A model generated the notes under the pieces. That model was given only the letters and a program-made list of their open reading frames with translations. It had not been told where the DNA came from and made no database searches. Shown piece by piece: positions 17,085 to 26,285 of a DNA stretch of 64,000 nt. How positions within the stretch are numbered: the first letter of the stretch is position 1; the number at the start of each line of letters is the position of its first letter. This DNA comes from Labrenzia sp. VG12. GTDB lineage: Bacteria > Pseudomonadota > Alphaproteobacteria > Rhizobiales > Stappiaceae. The stretch is from assembly GCF_002237595.1 (NCBI RefSeq), contig NZ_CP022529.1:5424001-5488000 (forward strand), in the 5' to 3' direction. The translations under genes and the position numbers were made by a program.

Positions 17085-18839
17085 ATGGCCCGGGAGATCC
17101 TGCCTCCGGACCGGTCTGCGAGCGGGGGACCTGCGCCGGCGGCACCGGATCCCGGGAAAAGGCAACTGAACGCTGAGGGGCGTTTCCGGTTCCGGCTGCC
17201 TGTCGGCGTGGCGCTTGGACTGGTGTTTTCCCTGCTGCTGGTCGTCATTTGCGGCATCATCATCACCTATATGACGTCCGCGGACCGCCGCATCGCGGGC
17301 CGTTTGCTGGATGAACAGGGGAGCGCCGTCCTAAAAGGCAACGTTGCGGTGCTCGAAGCCTTCTTCAAGGAACAGGAACAGCTCTATCGTTCGATCGCCG
17401 TTCACGTGACGGAGACGGGGACAAAGCTGAATGAAAGCCGTCTGGAGGGCTATCAGGACCTCCTGCCCAAGGGGGCGAAGCTCGAGCTGACACAGGCTGG
17501 CCCGGGAGCGAACCCGGCCGATCTGCCACCGTCTGTCGTCTGGTCCGGTTTCCATGTTCAGACCGGATTTGCCACTGCCGTCAAGTCAGCGGAAGTGAAC
17601 CTTAACAATGGTCAGGTCCTGCGGGGTCATTATCCGCAGCCGGTCTTTTCTGCCCTGGCCGAAGCAATGGAGTGGGAAGGCCGGCAAAGGGCGTTCCTTC
17701 TCGACGGCCGCGACAAGGCCATCGTGGTGGCCGGCCTGCCGGAGAGTGACTTTGCCGCAACCCCGGAAAGCCCGTTGCCGACGCTCTCCAGCCTGACAAC
17801 CTCGCCGCTCCATCTGATCTGGAAAGATCAGGAGAGGGCGCATTCAATGGGCGGCTCCATCGACGGCCGGGTTTTTCCGGCCGACAACAGGATGTTCACG
17901 GCCATCTATACCGACGTCAACGCCGGCCCCGCAAAAGGCTGGATCGTCGGTACGCTCTACCAGGCGGACGAATTTGGTGCCGCGCTCGACCAGACCCAGA
18001 TCGTGCTTTATGCGGCGCTGGTCGCGCTGGTGGTCGGCGCGGTCCTGTCCTTTCTTGTCGGACGAATGCTCGGCCGGCCCCTGGGGCGGCTCGCCCACAC
18101 GGCGGTGGAGATGCGCAATCTTGACTTCGAGGCCGCAGAGCGCTTGCCCAGATCCCGGCTTGCGGAACTGGACGACGTCAATCAGGCCTTCAACGGCTCG
18201 ATCGGTGCACTCAACGCCTTTGCCAAATACGTGCCCCGGCAGCTGGTCTCCCGATTGATTGAAGAGGGCATGACCAGCGCGCGCAACATCGAGATCAAGG
18301 AGATGACCATCGTCTTCACCGATCTAGTCGGCTTTACGGATATGGCCTCTCACATGAGTGCGGCGGAAACGGCGGCCTATCTCAACGGTTATTTCGAGAC
18401 TGTGTCGCAGGCGATTGCCGAACGGGAAGGCACGATCGACAAGTTCCTGGGTGACGGCGTGATGGCGTTCTGGGGCGCGCCGTCGGATCAGCCCGACCAC
18501 GCCGCCAAGGCCATTGCCGCGGTAAAGGCGCTTGCCGACCGGATAGCCGCCATGCCGGATGGTCACATGCGCGTGCGCATTGGCGTCCATACCGGGAAGG
18601 TCGTCGTTGGCGACATCGGTTCTGCGGCCCGGATGAACTACACGGTGATCGGTGATGCCGTGAATGTCGCCGCCCGCCTGCAGGAACACGGCAAGTCCGT
18701 CGACCCGGGCGCGAAGGTGATCGCTCTCGTCAGCGGCGAGACCATGACACACCTGCCGGAGGGGACAAGTGCAACCAGCCTGGGAACGGTGCATCTGCGT
18801 GGACGCACGGAGCCGTTATCCGTCTTCAGGATCGCGTGA
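17085..18839 (+). CDS. Membrane-bound class III adenylate/guanylate cyclase with HAMP domain
   Basis: This 584-aa protein has TM1 (about 38-63), a periplasmic sensor region of about 240 residues, TM2 (about 306-329), a HAMP linker (LGRPLGRLAHTAVEMRNLDF) and a C-terminal class III cyclase domain (about 400-580). Both metal-binding aspartates are present (IVFTDLVGFTDM and DKFLGDGVMAFWG), as is the transition-state segment NYTVIGDAVNVAARLQ, so the cyclase looks active. ATG 17085 has GGAGG at 17073-17077, inside the last codons of rsmE, implying co-transcription. The product is more likely cAMP than cGMP, but this cannot be read from the sequence with certainty. Confidence 0.92.
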   Translation: MAREILPPDRSASGGPAPAAPDPGKRQLNAEGRFRFRLPVGVALGLVFSLLLVVICGIIITYMTSADRRIAGRLLDEQGSAVLKGNVAVLEAFFKEQEQLYRSIAVHVTETGTKLNESRLEGYQDLLPKGAKLELTQAGPGANPADLPPSVVWSGFHVQTGFATAVKSAEVNLNNGQVLRGHYPQPVFSALAEAMEWEGRQRAFLLDGRDKAIVVAGLPESDFAATPESPLPTLSSLTTSPLHLIWKDQERAHSMGGSIDGRVFPADNRMFTAIYTDVNAGPAKGWIVGTLYQADEFGAALDQTQIVLYAALVALVVGAVLSFLVGRMLGRPLGRLAHTAVEMRNLDFEAAERLPRSRLAELDDVNQAFNGSIGALNAFAKYVPRQLVSRLIEEGMTSARNIEIKEMTIVFTDLVGFTDMASHMSAAETAAYLNGYFETVSQAIAEREGTIDKFLGDGVMAFWGAPSDQPDHAAKAIAAVKALADRIAAMPDGHMRVRIGVHTGKVVVGDIGSAARMNYTVIGDAVNVAARLQEHGKSVDPGAKVIALVSGETMTHLPEGTSATSLGTVHLRGRTEPLSVFRIA

Positions 18840-18987
18840 GATCCAGACGGTGTCGTTTCGCCGCTTGCATTCTTGTTTCAGGACTCCTAAATCACCGAAG
18901 CTTTGTAGCGTTCTTCTGCGGAACGCGCCGGATCACTGCGGTAGGCAGGGGGCAACCTGACGGGCCGCGCAGCATTAGGACGCATTC

Positions 18988-20361
18988 ATGGCCCGCGATA
19001 CGGTCGATTCCACCCCGATTGAAACGGTTGCGGACCTCGCCGCAACGCTTGAGGCGGGTTCCAAGCCGGAAGAGCAGTTCCGCATCGGCACCGAGCACGA
19101 GAAGTTCGGTTTCTGCCTGAAGGAACTGTCACCCATCCCCTATGAGGGCGACAATGGTGTTGAAGCCGTGCTCACCGGCATGGAAAAGCTGATCGGCTGG
19201 GAGCGGATCGAGGATGCCGGCAAGATCATCGGTCTTGCGGACGATCATGGCGGCGGCGCCATTTCGATCGAACCGGGCGGCCAGTTCGAATTGTCCGGGG
19301 CGCCGCTCGACAACCTGCACCAGACCTGCCGCGAGGCCAACCAGCATCTGGCCCATGTGCGCCAGGTGGCCGAGCCGCTGGGCGTCGGCTTCCTTGGCAT
19401 CGGCATGACGCCGACCTGGTCGCGCGCCGACATGCCGCGCATGCCGAAATCGCGCTATGACATCATGACCAATTACATGCCCAAGGTCGGCTCGCTCGGC
19501 CTGGACATGATGTACCGGACCTCGACCATCCAGGTGAACCTGGACTTCTCGTCCGAGGCCGACATGGTCAAGAAGATGCGCATCGGTCTGGCCCTTCAGC
19601 CGGTTGCGACCGCCATCTTCGCCAATTCGCCGTTCACCGAGGGCAAGCCGAACGGCTTCAAGTCGTTCCGGGCGCAGATCTGGACCGATACGGACGCGGA
19701 CCGCACGGGCGACATGCCTTTTGCCTTTGAAGACGGCTTCGGTTTTGAACGCTATGTCGACTGGGCGCTCGACGTGCCGATGTATTTCGTCAAGCGCGGC
19801 ACCACTTATTACGACGTCACTGACACCACCTTCCGCCAGTTCATGAATGGTGCGCTTGAAGGCCGGGTGCCGGACGCGACACCGTCGCTTGGCGACTGGA
19901 ACAACCATCTGTCGACCCTGTTCCCGGATGTGCGGCTGAAGAAATATATCGAGATGCGCGGGGCCGATGGCGGCCCGTGGCGCCGTATCTGTGCCCTGCC
20001 GGCGCTTTGGGTCGGCCTGCTTTATGACAAGGGCGTGATGGATCAGGCCTACGAACTGATCAAGGACTGGACCGAGGAAGAGCGCGCGACCCTGCGCCGT
20101 GAAGTGCCGAAACACGCGCTTCAGACCCCGTTCCGGGATGGCACGCTTCTGAGCGTTGCCAAGGATGTCTTGGCCCTCTCCCAGGAAGGCCTCAAGCGAC
20201 GCAACCGTTTGAGCGATGGCGATCTCGACGAACGTGTGCACCTGGCACCGATCGAAGAGGGGCTGGCCTCCGGCATGAGCCCGGCCGACGTGCTTCTGCA
20301 GCGTTACAACGGCTCCTGGAACGGCGACATCAGCCAGGTCTTCCGTGAATACGCCTATTAG
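18988..20361 (+). CDS. gshA: Glutamate-cysteine ligase, plant/alphaproteobacterial type
   Basis: At 457 aa it is full length for the class related to plant gamma-glutamylcysteine synthetases rather than to E. coli GshA. It opens with the glutamate-binding EEQFRIGTEHEKFGF segment and contains ISIEPGGQFELSG and MMYRTSTIQVNLDF, all typical of GCS2-fold active sites. It makes gamma-glutamylcysteine, the first step of glutathione synthesis. gshB is not in the window. The stop codon lies inside a 12-bp inverted repeat. Confidence 0.95.
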   Translation: MARDTVDSTPIETVADLAATLEAGSKPEEQFRIGTEHEKFGFCLKELSPIPYEGDNGVEAVLTGMEKLIGWERIEDAGKIIGLADDHGGGAISIEPGGQFELSGAPLDNLHQTCREANQHLAHVRQVAEPLGVGFLGIGMTPTWSRADMPRMPKSRYDIMTNYMPKVGSLGLDMMYRTSTIQVNLDFSSEADMVKKMRIGLALQPVATAIFANSPFTEGKPNGFKSFRAQIWTDTDADRTGDMPFAFEDGFGFERYVDWALDVPMYFVKRGTTYYDVTDTTFRQFMNGALEGRVPDATPSLGDWNNHLSTLFPDVRLKKYIEMRGADGGPWRRICALPALWVGLLYDKGVMDQAYELIKDWTEEERATLRREVPKHALQTPFRDGTLLSVAKDVLALSQEGLKRRNRLSDGDLDERVHLAPIEEGLASGMSPADVLLQRYNGSWNGDISQVFREYAY

Positions 20362-20391
20362 AGTGTTTCAATCTAACCGTGAAACACTCTA
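20359..20391. repeat. 12-bp inverted repeat overlapping the gshA stop codon
   Basis: TAGAGTGTTTCA (20359-20370) and TGAAACACTCTA (20380-20391) form a perfect 12-bp stem with a 9-base loop. The first three bases are the gshA stop. No T-run follows on either strand. It may end or stabilise the gshA message, or be a copy of a mobile palindromic unit. Confidence 0.75.
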
Positions 20392-20421
20392 GGTCCGGGT
20401 CCCGGGTCTCTGGCCGGACAA

Positions 20422-21492
20422 TCAGTTTCCGGCCAGGATTTCCTTTTCCGGTCCATGGGTTGCTTGTGCTTCATGGGGGCTCCGGTCGCCCACGTTCAGT
20501 GATCCATTCAGGAAAGCTGCGACAAGATCATGTGTTTTCCGATCGTTCAGAAAGCTGTCATGACCATGGCCGGGCAGGATCTTGACCTCTACATGTGAAA
20601 ACGGTGCGGCCACCTCTGCGTAGCCGGCCGTGTTGACGGCTGCGTCCTCATCACCTGCAACAATGATCACGTTGCCTTCCATGGCCGCGAGACCGTCTTC
20701 TGCTGTCTGCGGTGGCATGGGCAGCCCGGACGCAATGGCGCGAAAGGTGTAGCTGGGATATTCGGGCGGCAGGTTGAGGTGAGCCACGTGCAGGTGATTG
20801 AACGCCTCCAGCCCCATCGCGTTGAAGGCAATAAGTCCGGTGATCCGAAGGCGGTCGATATGAAGCGGCGAGTCTGGCTGCGGCGTTTTCGGTTCGGTCG
20901 GGCCCGGGCCAAAATAAGGGGCAAATAGCAGGTATCCCGACAGGCGCGGCCGATCCCGTTTCAGGGCATAGCGCAGTGCGATGCCTCCGCCCATGGAATG
21001 TCCTGCCAACCAGATCCTTGCATCGGGCCTGGCCGTGCCAAGGAACGTGATGACCTCTGCAAGGTCGTCTTCATACTGGCCGAAGTGATCGACGTCATAT
21101 CGCGTACCGCTGGAATTGTTGTGCCCTCTAAGATCCACTGCAACCACCTGGGTCTTGGCCGTGGTGGAGAGCAATCCGGCAGGATTGTTCCAGCGGTCCC
21201 CGGCCGCGCCAATGCCGTGGACGAGGACGATGACATTCGCCGCCGTATCGGGGCCGAACAGTCTGGCCGCAATTCGAGCGCCGTCCCCTGTCACGAAATG
21301 TGTGTCGCGGAACGGATAGATCTGGTCAAAAACCACGCCGTTCTTGAGCTCGATGGCACGCTGCTGCTCGGCGGTAAGTCCTTGTGCGCGAAACGGGTTC
21401 TCCCGCGGCCACAGGGTCACGGTGACGACCAAAACGAGGGCCAGCAAGACAAGGCCAGCCACTCCGGCAAGGCTCGCGGCGATCCAGTTCAT
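20422..21492 (-). CDS. Membrane-anchored alpha/beta hydrolase
   Basis: At 356 aa it begins with one membrane segment (about 4-27, signal anchor) followed by an alpha/beta-hydrolase fold. The oxyanion HGIG is at 92-95 and the nucleophile elbow GHSMGG at 164-169 (Ser166). An acid lies in AGDEDAAVN (Asp281 or Asp283) and the catalytic His in PGHGHDSF (about 309-311). It probably acts on lipids or esters at the outer face of the inner membrane; the substrate is unknown. Two operator-like repeats lie about 90-130 bases upstream. Confidence 0.85.
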   Translation of the reverse strand: MNWIAASLAGVAGLVLLALVLVVTVTLWPRENPFRAQGLTAEQQRAIELKNGVVFDQIYPFRDTHFVTGDGARIAARLFGPDTAANVIVLVHGIGAAGDRWNNPAGLLSTTAKTQVVAVDLRGHNNSSGTRYDVDHFGQYEDDLAEVITFLGTARPDARIWLAGHSMGGGIALRYALKRDRPRLSGYLLFAPYFGPGPTEPKTPQPDSPLHIDRLRITGLIAFNAMGLEAFNHLHVAHLNLPPEYPSYTFRAIASGLPMPPQTAEDGLAAMEGNVIIVAGDEDAAVNTAGYAEVAAPFSHVEVKILPGHGHDSFLNDRKTHDLVAAFLNGSLNVGDRSPHEAQATHGPEKEILAGN

Positions 21493-21583
21493 GTGTTCTC
21501 CTTCAAAGTCTCAGGCTGCCACGGTTGGAACCTGTCCGAACAAGGCACGTGTTCTCGCCGGTGAAACCGCCGACACGGGAAAT

Positions 21584-21621
21584 ATGACATATATATTGTC
21601 GTTATGACATGTTAATTGTCA
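21584..21621. promoter_or_regulatory. Tandem operator-like repeats in the divergent promoter region
   Basis: Two copies of ATGACATNNNNATTGTC (21584-21600 and 21604-21620) sit exactly 20 bases apart, two helical turns. Each contains a GACA...TGTC dyad. The second copy overlaps a TTGACA hexamer on the minus strand (21616-21621) that could be the -35 of the hydrolase gene. The pattern is that of a repressor site; no cognate regulator is adjacent. Confidence 0.6.
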
Positions 21622-21763
21622 ATATGAATCGAAGCTCGAGATAGTTCGGGAAGTTCCGGTCCCGGCCGGAAAGGCGAATTGACCTTCCTCGCGCAAGGAG
21701 GCACTCTGTTCGTGAACGGTCTTTTGTCTCAAGGCCTTGCAACACCGTGACCGGAACAGCGCA

Positions 21764-22522
21764 ATGACTGGCAGCGAAACGTCGGCTCCTCCCTTTGACA
21801 TTTTTTCCTTGTCGGAAGATGTCCGTGACCGCTTCGGCTGGTCGAATGACGACCTCAACAAGGTGATGGAACAGTTGATGCCGGCTGCGCTCAATGGCTT
21901 CCGCTATTTCGGCAGCACCGTGCCCGGATTTTCCGAGTTTCTCGGCCGGTCGACACCCTTGTCCGGTGGTGCCGAGGTGCCGTTTCAGGGGTTTTCGAGC
22001 CTGTTTCAGAGCCCTTCCGAAGCCGCGCTGACACCCTTTTTCGGACCGGAGGCCGTGCAGCAGGCCCTGGCCGGCCAGATCTCGGGACTGACAGGACTGC
22101 AGCGCGACGCCATTCAGGAAATGATGCCCGTGGCGGCCACGCTTGCAATGGGCCAGATCGCACGCCCCTTCGTTCATGGCGAGGCGCGCAACCTGCTGGA
22201 CGCCTATCTGCGCGGATTTGCAAGGGGCAGACCCAAGCCCCAGCCGACGCCGGTCGATTATCTTCAGGGCTATGCCAATGCCATGCAGGCGTTCTGGGGG
22301 GCATTCCTGCAGCCGGCGAGCATCGTCGAACACCCGGCAGAACCGGAGCCGGAAGAAGAAGAACTGCCACCTGAGCCCGAAGAAGAGACAGCCCCTGAGA
22401 CCTCGGAATTCGAGGAAATGGTGTCCAACTGGATGTCCGCCGGACGAGATTTCCAGTCAAGCCAGTTCAAGGCCTTCGACAGTTTCTTTGACAAGGCCGC
22501 CAAGGACTTTCGGCCTGACTGA
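21764..22522 (+). CDS. Uncharacterised protein with acidic C-terminal linker
   Basis: At 252 aa I do not recognise the family with confidence. The N-terminal two thirds are alpha-helical (DVRDRFGWSNDDLNKVMEQL, then Ala/Met-rich helices) and recall DUF937-type proteins. A Pro/Glu linker follows (EPEPEEEELPPEPEEE), then an amphipathic C-terminal helix region (MVSNWMSAGRDFQSSQFKAF). A weak similarity in style to polyhydroxyalkanoate granule proteins is speculation. ATG 21764 is preferred over an upstream TTG. No signal peptide or membrane segment is seen. It converges on the 988-aa gene with a 20-base gap. Confidence 0.7.
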   Translation: MTGSETSAPPFDIFSLSEDVRDRFGWSNDDLNKVMEQLMPAALNGFRYFGSTVPGFSEFLGRSTPLSGGAEVPFQGFSSLFQSPSEAALTPFFGPEAVQQALAGQISGLTGLQRDAIQEMMPVAATLAMGQIARPFVHGEARNLLDAYLRGFARGRPKPQPTPVDYLQGYANAMQAFWGAFLQPASIVEHPAEPEPEEEELPPEPEEETAPETSEFEEMVSNWMSAGRDFQSSQFKAFDSFFDKAAKDFRPD

Positions 22523-22542
22523 CTGGCCCGAAGGAAGAGAGT

Positions 22543-25509
22543 TTACGCGGTGGGGTCACCGAGCAATTTGCGCGCGTTGGCTGCCTGACGTTCCAGCCGT
22601 TTGTCGAGGTCGCCGTAAAGGCGCTCCAGGTATTCACGGGGTGGCCCGGGCAGCAGCCAATGGTCGATGGAATTGAGATTTCCGGAAATCATCGTTTTCA
22701 TGTTCTTTTGCGCTCGCGGGTCGATTTCCACCAGGGCCTGCTCAAAAAGCCGCTGCGCAGTCTCCCGGTCCTGACCATTGATAAGCATCAAAAGAATAAA
22801 GGCACTGTTTCGCACGTAAGCGTGAAGGCCAAGCTCTAACTGTTCTCCAATCAGGGTCAGCGTCGATGCCGCTGTGGGAGCCATGGATGCCAACCAGCAC
22901 ATTGCTGGAATCTTGAGCTTCGACGTCCGGATCAGGTGCTCACACACGTCTTTTGCATGCTCAGTGCCATAACCGCCTTTCTTCAGATAGAGCGAAAGAA
23001 GATCTTCGCTGTCCCGCGTTCCGTCAGCGCCCGCGGGCAGCCTGTCAATGAGGCCTTGAAGAAGCGGCAGGACGCGCGGGTCGTTGCCGGCCCGTGCGCA
23101 GAGATCGGCGACTTGTGCGAACTCGTAGACAACACCGTCCTCCATCCAGATCCGGGCGATGGCATCAAAGAAGTCGGGTCGGTATTCCAGCAAGGGGATC
23201 ATGCTCGTGGCCAGGGCGGATTTCTCTCGAGCCTCAGGACCTTGTTTCAAACGCGCTTCGATCACCGCAGGCAGTTTCGGGGAGTTGGGAAAGTGACGGC
23301 GCATCAGGCCGCAAATGACTGGCAGAAAAGCCGGAGGATCGCGAAAGCCTGACAACACGCCCGCGATCGTCTCGTCTCCCTTGAAAGCGGCTGCCAGCGC
23401 AAAGCCGGCCTCGACTGCAAATCTGTTCGCTCTCTCTGCATAGCCGGTGGAACAGGGCCAGGCAAACCTGTTGTCGTCCGGTTCAGGTTCGTCGTGTCTG
23501 CGCATCTGGGCCATGGCGAATTTGATGAGTTCGGGTTTCGTCGCAACCCCTTTCACGAGGGCGTCCCAGGCGCTTTCCCTGGTTGAGAGCGGGGCGCCGG
23601 AAAACAGGGGTTCCTTTGAATCCGGTGCCCATTGAAACTGTTCACTTGAGACCGTCGTCAGGTAGTGCTCGATCATCTGCCTGAGTGTCGTTCTTTGCGG
23701 ATAGTCGCTGATGAATTCAAGAGCTTTGTTACGGTCTACGTCCGTGCGCGGCCATCTCAAGTCCCGGCGTGTCAGGGTGGAAAAGAGAGCGTCGACCGGC
23801 ATCAACGCAAGGTCTGAAGCATTTTCCAGGCGGGCTGGAAGGCCTGCCGTCTGACGCAAGGTGGTATCGATCCTGGTCAGAAGACCGAACCAGCGAGTTG
23901 CCTCCTGGGGGGTTGCGTCGCGTTCGATCTGGACCCTCTTTTCAAAAACCACGCCTGGTGGCGGAGCAGAGACCCCTCGAACATAATCCTTTTGTCCGAA
24001 GACGTGCCAGGCGATTGACGCAGGGTCCGAAGGGTCGAAACTGTATTTCAGGAGGTCGTCGAGAGAGATTTTGATTGGCGCCGGATCGACGGAATAAAGA
24101 TAGAGGGCGAATTTGTCCGCGACGACCTTCTCCTCGTAGAAGCAGAGCCGTTTCTTGGTGTTGGCGCGTAGCTTCTCCAACGCGGCGACGAGTTCCTGAG
24201 CTCCTTCGCGGGAGAGACCTCTTCGCTGCGGATCTTCCTTGTCGACATGCCGCGATACCGCCACTTCCAGCGCGTCGATAAACCCGGGAGAACTCATGAT
24301 CCGGTTGGAGGCGTGTCTCGCGTATCCAAATGTCCGGAAACGCTCAAATTCACGACAGCGGCACTCCGCCCAGTCAATTGGCCAAGGATTGAAGACCAGC
24401 ATGATCTTGTCTTTGGCCACGGCTGAATCGGTTTCTTCGCGAAGCGCTGCAACAAGTGCCTGAAGTGCATCCTGGTCGTCAGCCTGTTCCCAAAGGAGAT
24501 ACTGAAAGGCCGCTCGGCGGATTTGTGGCGTTTCGTCCCGGAGCCGGTCCATTATCTCCTTGCTTCGAATTCCTCTCAACGCGATGCGTCGCGTTGCTGC
24601 AAGACGCATGCGTGGATCCGATTTCGGCGATGTCAGCAATGTCATCAGGCGATTAGTCAGCTCCCCGTCATCGGGGCGCTGGGCGGCGACATATTCCAGC
24701 CCGAGCGGCGTTACCGCAATCTGGTCAATGATGATGCGTTCGGTTTCTGGCGGGAACACACCGGTGTCCAGAAGTCCCAGTTTTGCAGCCTTGCGGACCA
24801 CGGTCCAGTCGAGATCGAAGCCGAATTCCAGAGCATAGCGCTGCAATGCGACCGAAACCTGCGCGACTTCCGGAACAATCTTGTCGACGTCATGTGGGTA
24901 GTGGCGCTGCTGGCGATCAGATTCGTCAGCGAGATCTCTCAGGGTCGCTGCGAGAACCTTCTTCCGGATTTGCTGAGACGCCTCAAGCGCAAGTTTTGCA
25001 CGGTAAAGGCGGAATTCGGAGCTGTTCCGGCAATCGCTCAGAAACGGATGGGCAGCGCGGCCGCGAATGTTTTCTGAATACGACCCGTCACAGGCAACGT
25101 TGAACAGCAGCTCGGCGTATCCCCGTCTTTTCCGACCCGCGAAGCGGTAGCCGAACTCTTCGAGGAAATGGCTCAGGCTCTCCTCGTCCAGGTTCTGCTT
25201 CATCGCGCGACCGAAGAAGTCTCTTGCGTCGGAATCCCGCCAGACACCGCCTTCGAGTGCGAGCCAGATGGGGGCGTACCAGGGAGTGTTTAGCACCCAG
25301 ATGCCCGCGTGGGGGCGCCCGTCAGGGCCGTAACTCCCTCTGAATTCTTTTGCCGGCAAGGGTTCGAGCAATAGCGTTTCGAGCGCTTGCCGGCGCGCTG
25401 TCTTGTCCGGCGACGCAATTATGGCGTTGACGATTTCCAGGCGCAGCTCGGCGTCGGTCTCCTGGCGGAATTCCGTCAGCAGGGCCTCTGTGTCTACCTG
25501 ATCGTTCAT
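22543..25509 (-). CDS. Large uncharacterised helical (HEAT-like) protein
   Basis: At 988 aa with no recognised catalytic motif, it is almost wholly alpha-helical, with repeated helix pairs such as LRLEIVNAIIASPDKTARRQ, MRLAATRRIALRGIRSK and YVRNSAFILLMLINGQDRET that resemble HEAT-type solenoid repeats. There are no signal peptide, membrane segments or Cys/His clusters. The DNA reads as less GC-rich and less codon-biased than its neighbours, which may mean acquisition by transfer; this was judged by eye, not counted. It stands alone, between a convergent hypothetical gene and the DUF1127 terminator. A scaffold or protein-binding role is likely, but no function can be assigned. Confidence 0.8.
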   Translation of the reverse strand: MNDQVDTEALLTEFRQETDAELRLEIVNAIIASPDKTARRQALETLLLEPLPAKEFRGSYGPDGRPHAGIWVLNTPWYAPIWLALEGGVWRDSDARDFFGRAMKQNLDEESLSHFLEEFGYRFAGRKRRGYAELLFNVACDGSYSENIRGRAAHPFLSDCRNSSEFRLYRAKLALEASQQIRKKVLAATLRDLADESDRQQRHYPHDVDKIVPEVAQVSVALQRYALEFGFDLDWTVVRKAAKLGLLDTGVFPPETERIIIDQIAVTPLGLEYVAAQRPDDGELTNRLMTLLTSPKSDPRMRLAATRRIALRGIRSKEIMDRLRDETPQIRRAAFQYLLWEQADDQDALQALVAALREETDSAVAKDKIMLVFNPWPIDWAECRCREFERFRTFGYARHASNRIMSSPGFIDALEVAVSRHVDKEDPQRRGLSREGAQELVAALEKLRANTKKRLCFYEEKVVADKFALYLYSVDPAPIKISLDDLLKYSFDPSDPASIAWHVFGQKDYVRGVSAPPPGVVFEKRVQIERDATPQEATRWFGLLTRIDTTLRQTAGLPARLENASDLALMPVDALFSTLTRRDLRWPRTDVDRNKALEFISDYPQRTTLRQMIEHYLTTVSSEQFQWAPDSKEPLFSGAPLSTRESAWDALVKGVATKPELIKFAMAQMRRHDEPEPDDNRFAWPCSTGYAERANRFAVEAGFALAAAFKGDETIAGVLSGFRDPPAFLPVICGLMRRHFPNSPKLPAVIEARLKQGPEAREKSALATSMIPLLEYRPDFFDAIARIWMEDGVVYEFAQVADLCARAGNDPRVLPLLQGLIDRLPAGADGTRDSEDLLSLYLKKGGYGTEHAKDVCEHLIRTSKLKIPAMCWLASMAPTAASTLTLIGEQLELGLHAYVRNSAFILLMLINGQDRETAQRLFEQALVEIDPRAQKNMKTMISGNLNSIDHWLLPGPPREYLERLYGDLDKRLERQAANARKLLGDPTA

Positions 25510-25601
25510 GACAATGACCTAAAGGAAAAGTTGCAAATCTCAGAGCTTCAACATCGGCGTTACTGGTGAAGAAAACGTAAGGGCGGCAAGGCCTTCCTGA
25601 T

Positions 25602-25630
25602 AAAAAAAGACCCGCCGGAGGTGGCGGGTC
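25602..25630 (-). terminator. Intrinsic terminator of the DUF1127 gene
   Basis: On the minus strand GACCCGCC and GGCGGGTC (8-bp stem, 6-base loop, 25609-25630) are followed by seven T residues (25602-25608), a textbook terminator. Confidence 0.92.
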
Positions 25631-25700
25631 AGTTTCGTCAGCAAGGCATGCCGACAGGGGCTGCTAATTTGGAGGCCGGACCAGAAGGTGGTCGCGGGGG

Positions 25701-26021
25701 TCAGGCGGCCAGCTGGTCCTGATCAGGGCGCCGGGTTCCGATGATGGCCAGGCTGGTGCGGTCCAGCGGCGTGTTTGCCGGTCGCACGTCAAGCCAGCTG
25801 GATTGCACTTTGGCAGCGCTCACCAGAGATGTCGGGTCGGTATAGAACGGCTGGGCCAGCGCCCGTCGAACGTCGCTCCGCGTCAGGCCGACATCTTTCA
25901 GCTGTTCATCGGACCAGTCCTTCAGTTCCGCGAACTGACGCCGGTTGATAAATACACGCCATGCACGGGCAACCGTCTGCCCGAGGAGAGCGAAGAAAGG
26001 GGTGCTTGCAGTATGTGTCAT
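25701..26021 (-). CDS. DUF1127 domain protein
   Basis: At 106 aa it has a DUF1127 motif in the middle (AWRVFINRRQFAELKDWSDE, then QLKDVGLTRSDVRRAL), the small Arg-rich fold found in many alphaproteobacterial proteins. Short DUF1127 proteins have been linked to phosphate, carbon and small-RNA-related control; this longer one has an extra C-terminal tail of about 40 residues. ATG 26021 is chosen because AGGAG sits nine bases upstream; the frame continues upstream without a ribosome site. It is divergent from a LysR gene that probably controls it. Confidence 0.85.
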   Translation of the reverse strand: MTHTASTPFFALLGQTVARAWRVFINRRQFAELKDWSDEQLKDVGLTRSDVRRALAQPFYTDPTSLVSAAKVQSSWLDVRPANTPLDRTSLAIIGTRRPDQDQLAA

Positions 26022-26145
26022 GGCATAAATCTCCTGTGAGCGGCCGGAGGAATTTCCGGCAGCCTGTTCCGAGCCAGTGCTGGCTATCCTTGTTGGGAAC
26101 ATCCTCAAGATGGATCATCCGCTTGCATTAATCCAACGAATGTTT

Positions 26146-26162
26146 GTGATTGAAATAATCAC
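26146..26162. promoter_or_regulatory. Inverted repeat in the DUF1127/LysR intergenic region
   Basis: GTGATT and AATCAC flank a 5-base spacer, giving a 17-bp dyad of the size usual for LysR-type binding. It lies about midway between the two divergent starts. Confidence 0.45.
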
Positions 26163-26285
26163 TTCCTGTGATGTCAGGAATTTCGGGCATCGGGTTCGCT
26201 GATGTCCGTGACACGAATACGAAAACATTTTTCGGATAAATGATTGGTGTGCTAAACATGAGCATCTCTTATAAATGAGGCGCCT

